NCBI RefSeq assembly: GCF_002878395.1
Contig: NC_061117.1
Span: forward strand, 224,715,597 to 224,779,596
Length of the DNA stretch: 64,000 bases
From: Capsicum annuum
Taxonomy: Eukaryota; Streptophyta; Magnoliopsida; Solanales; Solanaceae
Direction: 5' to 3'
Shown here: in pieces, positions 45,457-56,781 of the stretch
How the letters are laid out: every line of letters begins with the position of its first letter
Numbering within the stretch: position 1 is the stretch's first letter
Made by a program: the position numbers and the translations under genes
The notes under the pieces: generated by a model
What the model was told of the DNA's origin: nothing
Database searches by the model: none
What the model saw: only the letters and a program-made list of their open reading frames with translations

Positions 45457-46188
45457 TAGGGCTGTTCAAAATCGAACCGTATCTGATAAGCCATCCGCAA
45501 AATTAATTTATTGGCTTATTGGTACTGGCTTATCGGATAAATGGTTGATGAACGGATTAAATTTTTTTAATTAACGGCTTATTGGTATGAGGGTGGATTA
45601 CACAATTTTTTTATTGGATAAACCGTTAACCCGTTAAGAATTACCATATATACTTATATTTTTTACCTAGATATATAAAATATATATTATATTATATTAT
45701 ATTGTAGTAAAATTCAAACTCAAACCTAATGGATCTAAATTCTAACCTAAAGTTCATCCCTAATTAACCCTAAACAGTAAAGTGCTTACTAACTAGTAAC
45801 TACTAAAGTTATTATTTATTCAAGTACACAAGGTCAAAACTCATACCCTGTTCATTGCTTTGGTTTGCTTTGCCAACTCAAATCAAAACTACTAAATAGT
45901 AGCCAAAGCTTTAAAGAGATTTAGCACTAGTATTTTTGTTGTCAGTGTCACTGTGAAAAGAAAAGAATGTTCTATTCTGTTTTGTTTTCTGATTTTGAGA
46001 CGCATTCAAGTAAGAATTGTGGATATCCGATAAACCGTCCGATAACCGCTCAATAATTATTTATCCGTTACCGAACCAACCGATATCTTATCGGTTGTCT
46101 AGTGGATTTGTATATTTTTAAACCGATAACTGTTAAGCTAAACCGTTAAGTGTGATGGTCCATCCGATTCGTCCGATAAGCAGTCCTA
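45457..46188. mobile_element. hAT-type element, 732 bp, perfect 8-bp target duplication
   Basis: The ends are TAGGGCTG and CAGTCCTA. Subterminal inverted words on both sides include TTATCGGATAA and CCGATAAGC. The flanks are GCTCTTCC at 45449-45456 and 46189-46196, identical. The interior lacks a transposase, so it is non-autonomous. Confidence 0.88.
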
Positions 46189-46346
46189 GCTCTTCCTTTG
46201 CTTCTTCTTGATGAATTAAAAATAAAGAAAAATAATTCGGTCCACTAAAACTTTCACTATATGCAAGATTCGTGAAAAGATTGAACTACAAGTATTTATT
46301 GTAAGGAACATTACCTCACATTTATGCAATATGTTGCTTCCACGAC

Positions 46347-46629
46347 CAGGGGCGGACCTACATTCATTTGTGGGGTGCTCCGACACTCACTAAACTCGAC
46401 ACGGAATAAGTAAAATTACATAAAAAATATACGAAAATAGGTATATAATATATAAAAGCACCCATTAAAATAAAAAGTTGGTTCGGTGCATTGACGTTTA
46501 AGTTGACTCTAAGGTTCTCCCCTGAAAGGGATGCCTCGGGTTTAAACCTCATTAAGGTGAATTTTTATCTTTTTTCAGTTTTTAAATTTTTTAAGCACCC
46601 ACAATGCTTAAATCTTGGATCCGCCACTG
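46347..46629. mobile_element. hAT-type MITE, 283 bp
   Basis: The ends are CAGGGGCGGACCTACA and TTGGATCCGCCACTG, inverted over 10 bp with one mismatch. The flanks are TCCACGAC (46339-46346) and TCCATAAC (46630-46637), 8 bp differing only at a CG-to-TA position. Confidence 0.85.
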
Positions 46630-46637
46630 TCCATAAC

Positions 46638-47757
46638 TTAAACTCGTAATTTCTTGGTCGCATGACAAGTGACAACAACTTTAGGAATACAAACACAAGG
46701 AATCTATTAAGTGTTCGATACTCGTATTGACGCCTTACTAATTCGTATGTTATAAAACCTATACTCATATTGACGTCTTACTAATTTGTATGTTACAGAA
46801 CCTATTTCTAAAGACGATACTCTTAATATAATTTTTTTCATTTAACGCTCGAACCGGGCCCCAAATGTACTCTCTACTAACATTATTATTTCTATTAGAA
46901 ACGTTATTTAACATAAGATAAAACCCAATGTAGAGGAATATAATTTCAAGTGGCAATTATGGAGAGTGGAATTAGTTGCAAGAACATACATAGTACTTGG
47001 ATAGAGACTAGTCAATAGTAACACCTAGATCCCATGTCCCAAAGTCAACTTGCGTCAAATCGTCTTTCACTGACCATATCAAAAGTACGCACACAAATAT
47101 GTTTCATGAATACTATTTGAAATCAACATCAAATTAATTTAATTTATTATATTTCGATAGAAGATCGATGAACGAGTCACTATTAAAGAGATAAGTATTT
47201 TGAATGTAATCAAAGAAAATGAAGAAACTCATAATAATTTTGCATATTATATTGAAACGAAATAAGTGAAATAAAGGCTTAAATTAGGGTACCGTAGGAT
47301 AAGAATGTGACACCAGAATTGGGAGAGTCCTCCAGAATGAGCCTTGTAGTGTGCGATCCGGATTAGTTGAAACTACAATGTGGACATTGAACACCGAATG
47401 AGAAACCCCCCAAAAAAGAAATGTGGCACCAAGGCTTAATATTATTATATGAGGCAGCATGACGTCTAATAAAAACATATATGTTCAAGAGAGGAAGTTA
47501 GCAGAGTTGTGGATATTCAAATAAATGTGCGAGCAAAGTGATACAAGACAAAGTAGGTGTCACCTTCGCGATAAATAAAATAAGAAAGCAAAATTAAGAT
47601 AGATCGATATTATTAAAAACAACCTCTGTACCCCGTTTAAAAAGAAAAATGTTAGCATACACGATCTCCTTGCTTACAAAGTAGGCAAAATTACCGTTTC
47701 AGTCAAAATGACCAAAGTACCCCTGCCCACTGCCCCCGGTCACACTCCTTTTCACTG
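46638..47757. other. Intergenic DNA upstream of the WRKY gene
   Basis: No gene recognised. A second copy of the dispersed repeat seen at 38922-39042 lies at about 47315-47415 (TCCAGAATGAGCCTTGTAGT, then GCGATCCGGATTAGTTGAAA and AACACCGAATGAGAAACC). The last few hundred bases should contain the WRKY promoter and 5'UTR. Confidence 0.45.
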
Positions 47758-47802
47758 TTGTCTTCTTCTTCACACCAAAAAAGCACCTCCTCTCACTCAT
47801 CA

Positions 47803-50800
47803 ATGGCAAACTCCCACGCCGAGCAGCTCACTAATGGCAGAACCTCCGCTTCCTCCGCCGCAGCTCCCGGCGGATCGAACGGAGGCGGAGCCGTAGCAAA
47901 GTACAAGCTGATGACTCCAGCTATGTTACCGATCTCTAGGTCCACATGTATCACTATACCTCCCGGTCTCAGTCCTTCTTCCTTCCTCGAATCTCCTCTT
48001 CTCCTTTCTAACATCAAAGTCAGTTCTCACTCACTCTCCATTTTTTGTTTTGTTAAAAATGTTCTTCATCAGCTGAAAAAAATGTGTTACATTAAGTAAT
48101 TTTGAAGTTAATCTTTTTTTTTTTTTAGCTTTTGTGTATCTGTTATTTTTAATCATCATTGGAGGAAATCTGAGCTTTTTTTGCTAAAAATATTCTGGCT
48201 GAAACAATGTTATTTATTTTTTAAATAACGGTGCTGTTCGGGCTAACTTTTCTGCGCCTCGACTAAATCAAGTATCTTTGCAATTTTTAGCCATCTATGG
48301 GGGAAATTTGAGCTTGTTTTGTTAAAAATATTCTACATTACCTGAGAAAAATATGTTGTATTAGGTAATTTTGAAGTTATTATTATTATATTTTTTATAA
48401 CCACGATATCCGAGGCAGCTTTCATGCAATTCGACTAAATCATGTAACTCTATTCACCAAGGATCGGACACATTGAAAGAATCACTAGTATTTTTTTTTT
48501 GGTATGCAATTTGTGGAGTTATTTAGGCTAAGGTGGTTTTTTATTTATTTATTCTTTTAATAGGAGCTATATAGTCCTGAATTTCAGTAGATCTAGGGAG
48601 GGAGGAGATTATGAGAACTAATTAGGTGTTATTATATTTTTGATTGATAAGAAAATGAAGGATAAGCTATAAGAAAAATAATTAGCGAATCTTAACCACT
48701 ATTAAGAATCTCTTAATTAGTTTAAGTGTTGTTTAGAATAAGGTGTATAGTTGTGCTGTCTTTAATTGAGTGAAATGCAAACTATTATTCCCTCCGTTTC
48801 AATTTGTTTGCCATGTTTTCCTTTTCAGTCCGTTTCGGAAAGAATGTCTCTTTCTTTTTTTGACAATTTTTTATTTTCAACTTTCCACGTTACGTGTTTA
48901 AGACCATAGAAGGGGAGCGTTGGAGTAACTGTAAAGTTTCTGCCATGTGACCAGGAGGTCATGTGTTTAGCCGTAAAAATAGCCTCTTGCAAAAATGCAA
49001 GGTAAAGTTGCGTAGAATGTTGTGGTCCAACCCTTCCCTAGACTCGCGCATAGTGGGAGTTTTAATGCAATGGGCTGCTCTTTATGTTTAAGAGCACAAG
49101 ATTAAAGTACATTTTGGTACATTCCACGTATCTTTATTTTAAGATCGCAAGATTTAATTCTTTACTTTTGTTAATTCCGTGCCAAATCAAAACTTGACAA
49201 ACAAATTGAATCAGATGGAGTAGAAAAACTTTTTTCCTTCGTTTGTTTAGTTTGATTATGTCATAATATGCTATCAGTGGAAGATTTGAGGATTTTTTTT
49301 TGATGTGATAGTTGCTTTCTTTAAGTACAGTTTGAATTATTGATTAGTTATTCGGTTCTTTTCATTGGCATTACAATTTGCAACTTGTTCATTTGATTCT
49401 TCACCATATACTAAGTGCTCATTTGAGAATATAATATTTATCTATAAGTAGAAGTATGCTTATCTGTGCAAATTGCAACCGTTGGTACTGATGCTTACAT
49501 GAACGATTTACTAGTGTATTTTAATAGAATTATGCGTCTGGCTTTTACCGGAATACATATTCTTCGTTCTTCTGTGTGGAATAAGTTCGGTTAGGCCTCA
49601 GTGTTGTTTTTTCGCATAATGAATCTTCCTTTTCGCAAGGTGCTTAGCTTTTCCACTATGTTGTTCCCTGAGGAAAAAGATGTTTATTTTTTAGTGCTTT
49701 GTCCTGATACTGGCATCAGTAAAGTCCCCTACGATGTTCTTTCTAACGATATATGCTTTTTTAAGTTTGCGTAAGTGTTTTGTCTTATTCGGGTGAAAAT
49801 GCTAATGTTCTATTGCAGATAAGTAATCTTCTCACTACCATAAGTAGCATCTATCCTCCTCCGCCCAAATGATAAAAAATAAACCAGAAGGTGATGTGCA
49901 AAAAGAATTTTTTTTCCCTAAACGCAGCAGAAAACTGAGAAAGAACAGTAAATAATATGTCCCATGTCTGTCTATGCATAACTGTGTTTCCCTTTGGAAA
50001 AGAAAATTGTGATCAATAACTTAAGTCTATTTCATTTACCTGTCAAAACACTTAGCCTATTTCACTTATAACCTGCAGGCTGAGCCATCTCCGACTACAG
50101 GTTCCTTCTCCAAATTTCAAACAGTGCAAGGCTCTGGTGGGGCTGCTGCATTCTTATTGACGAGAGGTTATTCTAGTAGCAATTCATACATTGAAAGAAA
50201 ATCCAGCTGCTTTGAGTTCAAAAATGCCAGTGGATCTAGTTCTACATCAGGATCGTTTGCAACTGAACATGTGGTAATGCTCTATTGAAATATTATTGAT
50301 GTTGGATTAGAAACAAAGAACAAATGAACAAGAGCGTTTTTATTAGCAGTAGCCCTTTTTAACAACTGACCGATGTTAAACTCAGAAAAAATGAAAATTT
50401 AACTCAGGTTCTCGGTATCTTGTCTTTCTCTTAATATGGCATCTGTTTGCAGTCAATGTCAATTGTGCAGGTTCTAAATGGTGGTGTAATGCTATCCAGA
50501 AGTAAAGTAGCTCTGATTTGCTCATGTGTTTCTTTTTGTCTTCATATCGAAGAGAGTCATGTTTCTTATGTGGCAGCACTACAGTCCTTTTCACACAAGT
50601 AGAAGAAAATTAATTTAGCTATGTCGGTAAGTTGATAGCACCATGAGCAGTAGTTTGAGTGTGTTCATGCATAGTGTCAAGAAATGAATTGTTAAACCAG
50701 TGGATATGACCTTTCAACTACTTTGCCTTGTTGATGATCCTCCTTACCTCTTTTATGATTTGTCACATTATCTATTCTTCTGTGACCGTTATATCATGTC

Positions 50801-53327
50801 AGAATGTATGTTGTAAATAACCAAGCGTGCTAGTCAAAGTAATTCTTTCGCCTTTTTAATATTGGTAGTATTCTTTTGAACTTTTAGAAAGTCAGCATAT
50901 ATCACACATCTAGTGGTTATTTTCCCAATATCTTCATCGCCCTTTATTTACTGAGACATCTAGTTCAGAAGCATCTGTTTCCCTGTATATCTTAAAGGTT
51001 TCACGGAGTATAAATTTGCCCTGCACACCTTGTTTTTTGGGTCCTCTTCTTGTAGATCTTCAAAAATGAACTTTTAGATGTAATCTCTATTATTAGCTTA
51101 TTGAATAATTTATTTATAGAAAAAGTTGTATTAGTTTACTTGCAGTCAGTTCCTACATTCCTAATATGCTTCTGTAATCAAGATTTCTACAGGTTTCAAC
51201 CAACAACAAAATGATCCACTGAAAGAAGTTCAAGATCAAAGTCATCGTCAATTGTTGGTACCTTCATCTCTAGCTAAACTCGAGATGGAATCATCAAAAG
51301 AACTGAGTATATCTGCGCCTGTTAATGTTGATGCTTCATCAAAAGAAGAGAGTCTATGTCAACCTATTAATGTTGATGCCATGAATCCGGGAGGTCCATC
51401 TAATGCAAGCATGCAAGGTTCACATGCCGATCATAAAGATGTATCATCAGTAACATCTGAGAGATCATCAGATGATGGGTATAACTGGCGAAAGTATGGC
51501 CAGAAACTTGTTAAAGGAAGTGAATTTCCAAGAAGCTATTACAAATGTACATACCCAAACTGTGAAGTGAAAAAGATATTTGAGCGGTCACCTGAAGGAC
51601 AAATAACAGAGATTGTTTATAAAGGTTCCCATGATCATCCTAAACCCCAACTGTGTCGCCGATTTTCTCCTGGTTCTCTCGTGTCTATCCAAGAAGATAA
51701 ATGCGAGAAAGAAGCGTGTTTCAGGGGTCAAGAAGGTAAACAAGTAGCTCTTTTAGCATTGTTACCCTCACAATTGAGCATAAAGTGGTTATTCTGAAGT
51801 TTTTGTAATGTTGTTCTGAGTCAACCTTTATCGATTCTCAGTCTATGTTGAAGACAAGTTCAACACCAATGTCCAAACTAATAAAATTGAGCCTGGTAGT
51901 ACCCCTGTATCACCTCAAACGGACACTGATGCTCTTGAAGGAGCAGCGTCACAGATGCAAGGCACTAATGATGACATGGATGAGGATGATCAATTTGCGA
52001 AAAGAAGGTAAAACTATTGGCACACCTTCAATTCATTCCTTGAATAGATCTGATAAATGGTTAAAATTTTAAGCAGGAAAATGGATGGTGGGATGGATGT
52101 AACACCAGTGATAAAGCCTATCCGTGAACCACGCGTGGTTGTTCAAACAGTCAGTGAAGTTGATATATTGGATGATGGGTACAAGTGGCGCAAATATGGA
52201 CAGAAGGTGGTCCGAGGCAATCCTAATCCCAGGTATGTAACACTTATGGCTTGTAGTTATCTGAACACATGACCTCAGTTACATGATTGTTGTGCGCAGC
52301 GCACAGACCAGATAAATTTTGGTATGTGACGGGTATCTGACGAAGGTCATTACTGATTGTTGGTTGTATTAGCTTTTCTATATAGTAGTCATTTCAAAAT
52401 GATTTGAGTAGTTGGTTGTAATGTAGCCTAAGAAAGTATAACACTTATGATATCGCGTCTTCTCTTGATGAATGCTAAGAACCTAAACAAGACAGTGAGG
52501 CCTCTAGGATGGCAGGATCTTAGTCCATCAATCTCCAATATCTTCTTTCTTGTAAGCCAACATGCGTTAATTGGGAATTTAAGAGGAATTAGAAACCAGT
52601 CGTCGTTAAGTTCATCAAACACTCGCATGCATGATGACTCATATAACTCTGGGAAGCTTTTGTAACATGTCCATGGACAAAAGGATGCTTTTAGGTGGAA
52701 CTGACAGAAGCTATGGATTTCGAGCCTTTTCTTTTCCCATATAACCTGCGAAATCTCAATGCATTTCAAAATTTCCTCATCTCGCTTTGAGTTTTCTTTT
52801 CTCTAATCACGAGTGGTCAATCTTTTCTCCTGATTTTCATGTCATGCAGGAGCTATTACAAGTGCACCAATGCTGGATGCCCTGTCAGGAAACACGTGGA
52901 GAGGGCTTCTCACGATCCCAAAGCTGTTATCACCACATATGAAGGAAAACATAATCACGATGTACCTACTGCGAGGAATAATAACCATGAAATGACAGGA
53001 TCCACGCCTGTAACTGGCGGTTCAAGGATCAGGGCAGAACAGACCAACTCACTTAGTCTGGATCTAGGTGTCGGTACTGGATATCATCTGGACAATGGGA
53101 ACAACGGGCAACTTCACACCCTCCATAACCAAGTTCAAGTTTCACGTTCTGGTATGATGCTAGTACAACCAGGTGCAGTTGTAGCGCGATATGGTATTGT
53201 ACATAATGGCATGAGCCGATTTGGAGCTATAGATAATCGTGTTCAAGGACCTAGTTTCGAAACTTTACCTTTACAACCTTCTACCCAGTCTCTCCAAAGC
53301 TACGGAAAGATACTCCTCGGCCCGTGA
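47803..53327 (+). CDS. Group I WRKY transcription factor, WRKY20-like
   Basis: Exons: 47803-48018, 50079-50273, 50453-50480 (tentative), 51193-51735, 51842-52007, 52077-52232, 52850-53327. The join is 1782 bp, 593 residues. Exons 2 and 51193 do not join in frame directly; a 28-bp exon TCAATGTCAATTGTGCAGG... with good splice sites repairs it. The N-terminal part has the group I motif [20 protein letters not shown]. Two WRKYGQK domains (about 245-251 and 420-426) each have a C2-H2 zinc finger (CTYPNC...HDH and CTNAGC...HNH). The second contains the conserved intron at the Pro-Arg position (NPNPR|SYY). [12 protein letters not shown] gives a basic stretch before it. WRKY proteins bind W-box DNA (TTGACC/T) in the nucleus and control stress and defence genes. 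The first ATG that fits is at 47803; an upstream in-frame TTG is not a start. Confidence 0.88.
48788..49224. mobile_element. Stowaway-type MITE in WRKY intron 1, split by a SINE
   Basis: The left end CCCTCCGTTTCAATTTGTTTG and right end CAAACAAATTGAATCAGATGG are inverted. Between them lies a TS SINE with its own 9-bp target duplication, so the MITE is the older insertion. Confidence 0.75.
48904..49084 (+). mobile_element. TS SINE with 9-bp target duplication, nested in a Stowaway MITE
   Basis: Begins CCATAGAAGGGGAGCGTTGG and contains CATGTGACCAGGAGGTCATG, GTGTTTAGCCGTAAAAATAG, TTGTGGTCCAACCCTTCCCT and GGGCTGCTCTTTA at the end. The flanks TGTTTAAGA at 48895-48903 and 49085-49093 are identical. 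Confidence 0.85.
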
Positions 53328-54192
53328 TCATATCTGCCATCAAGTATAAGCCTAACAATAAGAAGCCATCATCCATTCTTCCCCCTGCATCTTGGTGGAT
53401 TACAAAGATATCTCTAGTTGAAGTATAGATACTTTCCGATATACTTCTAGAAGTTGTATAATACACCTTCACCTAGTGTTCTTTACGTAATTACCAAAAA
53501 GTTATCCCCGTAGGCCGTATCTGTGTACATATACCTAGAGTATATTAGAAAATGGAACAACAGTGGATGACTGAGCAAATGTCTATGAATACTTATCTAT
53601 GGCATTTTCTAGGAATTATGATGAACTTTTTCAATGTATTTGTCTTTTCTGTAATTAGGATGAGGGTACTTGGCTAGTGTATTTGCCGAAATTGTTTTGG
53701 TCAAAGATATTATGATACTGCATTTTTGCGAATTTTCATTTGTGTGTGAGGCTCCATTATTCTGCTATAATTTAGTAGTTAAATATACAAATTAGTTTTG
53801 TATATAAATACAAACTTTTGGAGATTCGTATATGAGCCTCGAAATTCACTTTGTATATACGAATAGAAACGTGTATGAGCCCCGAACTTAGAAAGCCCCT
53901 GAAATAGAACTTCTTTGGCTTAATTAGTGGCACATCAAAACGTTTCTTGAAGATAGTTGGGTCTCTCACACGAACAAACAACAGAACAAATGACATCCTT
54001 TTTGAGCTAGCAATAAAAAGCACAATGTGATGGATAAAAACATTGATTAGTTTCTGATAGAACAGATCCTAACAAGATTAAATTATGGTGCTTTTTAACT
54101 TAATACAAACAAACAAACAAACAAAAAGTTGCTGCTATCTCTTACCATTATCAAGCTAGAAGTTACATGCACCTATACTTATGGTAGGATGA
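53328..54192. other. Convergent 3' ends of the WRKY and GRAS genes
   Basis: The WRKY 3'UTR probably occupies the first 300 bases or so and the GRAS 3'UTR the last 100-200. I see no other gene or bounded repeat. A short (CAAA)n run (AACAAACAAACAAACAAA) lies near 54106. Confidence 0.5.
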
Positions 54193-55836
54193 CTATTTCC
54201 AGGCACAAGAAGCAACCAAATCGCGATTCATCCAGCCAAGATAAAGAACGCCATTCCTCTCATCAAGCGTATAGCTTTGGTAGTAATTCTCCAGTAGGGT
54301 CTTGATAGTAGCATTCACTGAGGAACTTAACGGATATGGTTCAAATCCGGCCATAGAAAATCGTGACCTCCACCTCTCAAGAAGCTCATGACGCTCAACT
54401 CTCTCTGCCCCTTCACATGCTAGTATGTTCACAATTTCGCGAGCCAAGCAATGTTGCTCAACATTGATTCGTTCCTTATGGTCCCTAGGTAGAGCCACGT
54501 CTATAGACTCGAATACAGATAGGTAGTAGTTCAGTGTCTCCAAAAACCTGGGAAAGAATTGGACTGTATTAGTGTTGGACTCTTGCTCTACTAACGTAAC
54601 AATCTTGGGAGATAAGCTTTTAACCATCCTCAGAAGTCTGTCTCTGTGATTTTGAGTTCCAACGCTCTCATCGGGCATATGGTGCAAAACGAGCGCAAAG
54701 TTGACTGCCAATGGTTCCCCAGGTCGGACATTAAGATGCTTGATCTCAACATCAGAACAAGAAGCAGCCACGGGATGAAATTCAAAAGGTACGTTGCAAG
54801 ATGCAGCAACGCTTGATAACCTCCGACCTACAATTTCAATCCCCCCTCCTCTAGCGTAAGCTGATGTGGAATCATCAATCCCTGTAATGCGGATTCGTGG
54901 GGGTCCACCAGGACGGGCTGCAAGAGCATGGATTAAGGTGATCCACTGGCTACCCTGAGCGACCTGGAAATCGATTATGTGAATTGAGTTCTCACTTTTC
55001 ATGGCATCGACAATTGCACCATTTGCTGACAAATATCCAAACTTGAAGTATGGACAGATTTCATAAAGCAAGTGCATGTACGAGAAGAGCTCAACGCTAG
55101 TAGGCTCTTTGCACCTTAAGGCCTTGTAGATGGAGCTTCCTGAGGAGGCCAATCGGGCAACTAAACCTTCCAGCATATACGCTCCTAAACGTTGCATTGG
55201 AGACCCACAAACGGATACCACTGTGCGTAGTTCTGACATTAACCATTCAGCTGTAATCAAATTATTCTCCGCTATTGCTTTAGCACAAGCAATTAGAACT
55301 TCTTTCAAATCTCCTCTAGGCATCATCTCCATCACTCCGACCAATTTATCCGACTCCGATGAAATTTGATTGGCTGCAGCCACTGGGGTAGTATTATATG
55401 ATTCCAAGCTTTCTGAATCCGGCCCCAGCATTGCAGTTTCAATTTCCCTTAACTTGTGCTTCAGGTCAGTAACATCACTAGTGAAGCAGGAACTGTTACC
55501 CGATGAGTGATGTGTTTCATCAGGAGAATGATGCATGTCTGAACGACATGAATCAGAACCTTGATGCATCATCGGAGTTCCGTCAGCAAAGAAAGCATCA
55601 ATAGGAGGTGAATCGGAAACAAGTTCACTCGAATTTCCAGTGGATGATTCAACATAGCAGTGTTGGTCGGGTTTTAAGGCAGAGACCTGTGTCTGCTGAC
55701 CACGATCAGCATAAAACGATTGGTTGTTGTTCGGATTGTTAACAGAAGGCAAGAAAAAAGAATCTTGATACTCTATGGGTTGGTTAAAGAATCTGTTAAA
55801 CTCCTTGATATCCTCAGCGTTTTGAGAAGGCCTCAT
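54193..55836 (-). CDS. GRAS transcription regulator, PAT1 subfamily (SCL13/CIGR-like)
   Basis: A single coding exon of 547 residues starts with the ATG at 55836 (MRPSQNAEDIKEFNRF); an in-frame GTG 21 bp upstream is ignored. The N-terminal 170 residues are Ser/Asn-rich and divergent, with an acidic helix before the GRAS domain (about 175-547). Domain landmarks are LHR I (LKEVLIACAKAIAENN), the VHIID box as IHIIDFQVAQGSQW (from about 285), the LHR II segment, the PFYRE-like FFPRFLETLNYYLSVFES and the SAW end (MAGFEPYPLS...LGWMNRDLVASCAWK). PAT1-branch GRAS proteins act in phytochrome A light signalling and in chitin or gibberellin responses as transcriptional cofactors. An acceptor CTCTGCAG at 55891 on the minus strand indicates a 5'UTR intron upstream. 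Confidence 0.92.
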   Translation of the reverse strand: MRPSQNAEDIKEFNRFFNQPIEYQDSFFLPSVNNPNNNQSFYADRGQQTQVSALKPDQHCYVESSTGNSSELVSDSPPIDAFFADGTPMMHQGSDSCRSDMHHSPDETHHSSGNSSCFTSDVTDLKHKLREIETAMLGPDSESLESYNTTPVAAANQISSESDKLVGVMEMMPRGDLKEVLIACAKAIAENNLITAEWLMSELRTVVSVCGSPMQRLGAYMLEGLVARLASSGSSIYKALRCKEPTSVELFSYMHLLYEICPYFKFGYLSANGAIVDAMKSENSIHIIDFQVAQGSQWITLIHALAARPGGPPRIRITGIDDSTSAYARGGGIEIVGRRLSSVAASCNVPFEFHPVAASCSDVEIKHLNVRPGEPLAVNFALVLHHMPDESVGTQNHRDRLLRMVKSLSPKIVTLVEQESNTNTVQFFPRFLETLNYYLSVFESIDVALPRDHKERINVEQHCLAREIVNILACEGAERVERHELLERWRSRFSMAGFEPYPLSSSVNATIKTLLENYYQSYTLDERNGVLYLGWMNRDLVASCAWK

Positions 55837-55890
55837 TGTCACAATTACAGTACACACCCGGTCTCGTCAACAAAATGTTCTCCAGCTATC

Positions 55891-56470
55891 CTGCAGAGAA
55901 GTTTAACAAAAACCGTAGCAATTGTCACTAATGAGAAATTAAAAAAACACCAATTTACAAAGAACAGCTTGAACTTAACTTAGTAAAACTGTTCGACAAA
56001 TGCTATTGTTCATAGTCCTAAAAGAACTTTAACCAATACAACAACTATGTCTCAATCCCAAGCAAGTTGGAGTCGGCTAATTGAATCACAACTCATATCA
56101 TGAATCATATCAAATAAATAAATGCAATTTAACAAACACAATAACTACACCTCAGTCCTGAACAAGTTAGAGTCGGCTAATTGAATCAACCCATATTATC
56201 AATCATATCAAATAAAAGCACTTTAACCATACAACAACTACACCTCTAACCCAAACAAGTTGAAGTCGGCTAATTGAATCACAATTTCATTTAAGCTCAA
56301 TTCATATCATCATTCATATCAAATAAAAACACTTTTAACTAATACAGCAACTACACCTCAATTCCAAACAAGTAGCATTCGGCTATATATGAATCCTTAT
56401 TATTTCGTTCAAGCTCCACTCATGTCATTATTGTATTAAATAAAAGCACTTTAACCAAAGTTGCAACCTT
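55891..56470 (-). repeat. GRAS 5'UTR intron region with tandem Au-SINE-like copies
   Basis: The acceptor is at 55891, so this is the 3' part of the 5'UTR intron. From about 56030 to 56470, four copies of a unit of roughly 100 bp share ACAACTACACCTCARTCCC, AACAAGTTGRAGTCGGCTAA, TTGAATCAC and ATCATATCAAATAAAAGCAC. The core matches the 3' end of Au-type SINEs in reverse orientation. Confidence 0.65.
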
Positions 56471-56664
56471 TTCTTTTCATTATTTGGTTAAAAAGGTCTT
56501 AGGGTGAAGGTTTAGGTCCCACACTACCCACCGCCTTTGCCCTGTAGATCTTCCATAGAGAGACTATAAACCTCAACTTCATCATCACAAAAAGGAATTC
56601 ATTCTAGTCGTCGCAGATTTACTATCAAATAAAGAACTCCCGTCCAAAAAAAGAAAAAAAAAGT

Positions 56665-56765
56665 CTTTACAACAACAACAAAACACACCCAGTGTAATCC
56701 CAGATAGTGGCGTCTGGAGAGGGTAAAGTGTAGACGAAACATTACATCTACCTAACACCACCCCA
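56665..56765 (-). repeat. RTE-tail short element, single copy
   Basis: On the plus strand ACAACAACAACAAAACACAC, CCAGTGTAATCCCAGATAG, GAGAGGGTAAAGTGTAGACG and TACATCTACCT are the reverse complement of the LINE 3' tail. Confidence 0.7.
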
Positions 56766-56781
56766 GTACCACCACTCAAAG

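Noticed and set aside
18433..49084. Possible tRNA genes at the B-box words GGTTCAAGCC/GGTTCGAGCC
   Set aside because: They sit in SINEs, without an acceptor stem, anticodon loop or TPsiC stem in the correct spacing.
55836..55857. GTG start for the GRAS protein 21 bp upstream
   Set aside because: Plant nuclear genes start at ATG. The next in-frame ATG at 55836 gives the usual PAT1-type N-terminus.
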